A DNA stretch of 34,081 bases from Flavobacterium psychrophilum (GTDB taxonomy: Bacteria; Bacteroidota; Bacteroidia; Flavobacteriales; Flavobacteriaceae). The position numbers were made by a program, and so were the translations under genes. The notes under the pieces are model-generated. The model did not search any database, was not told the origin of the DNA, and saw only the letters and a list, made by a program, of their open reading frames with translations. The DNA lies in NCBI GenBank assembly GCA_022729635.1, contig DZAU01000001.1, positions 1-34,081 of the forward strand, given 5' to 3'. Of this stretch, positions 33,249-34,081 are shown in pieces (position 1 is the stretch's first letter; the number at the start of each line of letters is the position of its first letter).

Positions 33249-34081
33249 TTAGAAATTATAGCGGATGCTAAAGTTATACGTTCTACCAAAACCGAAGAAA
33301 ACTTGGTTAGTAACATTAACTCCATTATAATTTGTACTTGTTGCAGTAGTAAAGTTATTAGTTCGAGATTCAGAAATATAAACTTCATCTAAAACATTAT
33401 TCATGTTAAATCTAAAATGTACTGAATTCTCTTTGTTTTTACCCACTAGCATTTTGTATGAAAAACCGGCATCCATCAAACCATAAGATGGCAACTCAAG
33501 AGTTCCTTCATTTGTAGGAGATCCAAATTTTGCAGGATCGATTGAAGCATATAAATTTTCTGCTACTCTATAGTTAGCATCAAGGAAAACCCTTGTAAGC
33601 ACTTCATAAGATGCTCCTATACTAGCTGTTGTTTGGGCAGCATCACCTACTTTTGCATTATCTAAATAAAGATCTCCAGATCCAATTTTAACATTATTTT
33701 GATCAAATCTCTCATAAGTGGCATTGCCATTATATTCCCATATTCCATAAGAGAACATTCCATTGATGCTTAGTTTCGGTAATGGCTTAGAATTTAATTC
33801 CAACTCAACACCAGAATGTGTTTCATTTACTCCATTAGCATCATAATAACCATTTCTGTTTGTAGAACTTGGATCAGTTGATCTTTGATATCTATCATCC
33901 CAAGAGGTATAATATAAATTTAATTTAGCGTTAAACATTCGTGAACGGAAACCATAACCAGCCTCTACACCCAATATTTTTTCGTTTGGAGTATCAAAAG
34001 CAACAGATTGATTATTGCGATAAATAGCATTAAAAAGTGGTTGTTTTGAATAATATCCTGAATTTACAAATACATTATGTT
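33249..34081 (-). CDS. TonB-dependent receptor, C-terminal part (partial)
   Basis: About 277 codons of the C-terminal barrel of an outer-membrane TonB-dependent receptor; the gene continues past the right edge, so no start codon lies in the window. It shows alternating strands and loops of such barrels (KILGVEAGYGFRS, FNAKLNLYYTSWDD, THSGVELELNS), the late-barrel segment HFRFNMNNVLDEVYISE, and a terminal aromatic residue (YNFSIRYNF) used for outer-membrane insertion. The substrate is unknown. It is followed by a terminator on the same strand. Confidence 0.88.
   Translation of the reverse strand, partial: HNVFVNSGYYSKQPLFNAIYRNNQSVAFDTPNEKILGVEAGYGFRSRMFNAKLNLYYTSWDDRYQRSTDPSSTNRNGYYDANGVNETHSGVELELNSKPLPKLSINGMFSYGIWEYNGNATYERFDQNNVKIGSGDLYLDNAKVGDAAQTTASIGASYEVLTRVFLDANYRVAENLYASIDPAKFGSPTNEGTLELPSYGLMDAGFSYKMLVGKNKENSVHFRFNMNNVLDEVYISESRTNNFTTATSTNYNGVNVTNQVFFGFGRTYNFSIRYNF

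Overview
The window looks like a chromosomal segment of a Flavobacterium-type member of the Bacteroidota. The evidence is AT-rich DNA, promoters of the flavobacterial TAnnTTTG type with no Shine-Dalgarno tracts, two SusC-like TonB-dependent receptors, a DUF4270 lipoprotein, a giant type IX secretion (T9SS) cargo protein, and atpD-atpC standing apart from the other ATP synthase genes. Most genes are housekeeping. No tRNA, rRNA, CRISPR array or recognisable transposase was seen.

Layout. 1-2975 (minus): serS, then an unknown membrane protein, a TlpA-like thiol-disulfide protein and the start of a secreted TPR-like protein. 3282-5411 (plus): metG. 5636-8145 (minus): an esterase-fold TPR protein coupled to radA. 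8310-9529 (minus): panC-panD. 9632-13924 (plus): an N-domain-only glycogen-synthase-like protein, a DUF4270 lipoprotein and glmS. 14033-16921: a TonB receptor. 17169-19042: atpD-atpC. 19164-22750: biotin genes bioF, bioD and bioA, with a GxxExxY nuclease-fold gene wedged between bioF and bioD. 22869-24053: a ketoacyl-ACP synthase. 24126-24602 (minus): recX. 24925-28971: the T9SS cargo protein. The rest: thiL, dinB, a CYTH protein, an RlpA-like protein, a small membrane protein and the C-terminal part of a second TonB receptor.

The most striking content is not a gene. The window is densely seeded with short palindromic repeats of several families. Many lie inside open reading frames, in frame, adding short peptides: three in metG, one each in bioF, bioD and bioA, two in the ketoacyl synthase. 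One 26-bp element is identical in metG and bioA but inverted, so two proteins carry peptides from opposite strands of the same element. A related repeat forms a hairpin in the thiL leader. This resembles the in-frame palindromic elements described in Rickettsia, but with different sequences.

The second highlight is the GxxExxY gene (20365-20766). It is bracketed by inverted arrays of ACGGATT-like units, and its left array supplies the bioF stop codon. A gene-less hairpin built from the same units follows bioA (22752-22835). A related ACGAATT family sits beside serS/metG and between thiL and dinB. This suggests a mobile repeat family with gene-carrying and gene-less forms; the mobility is inference.
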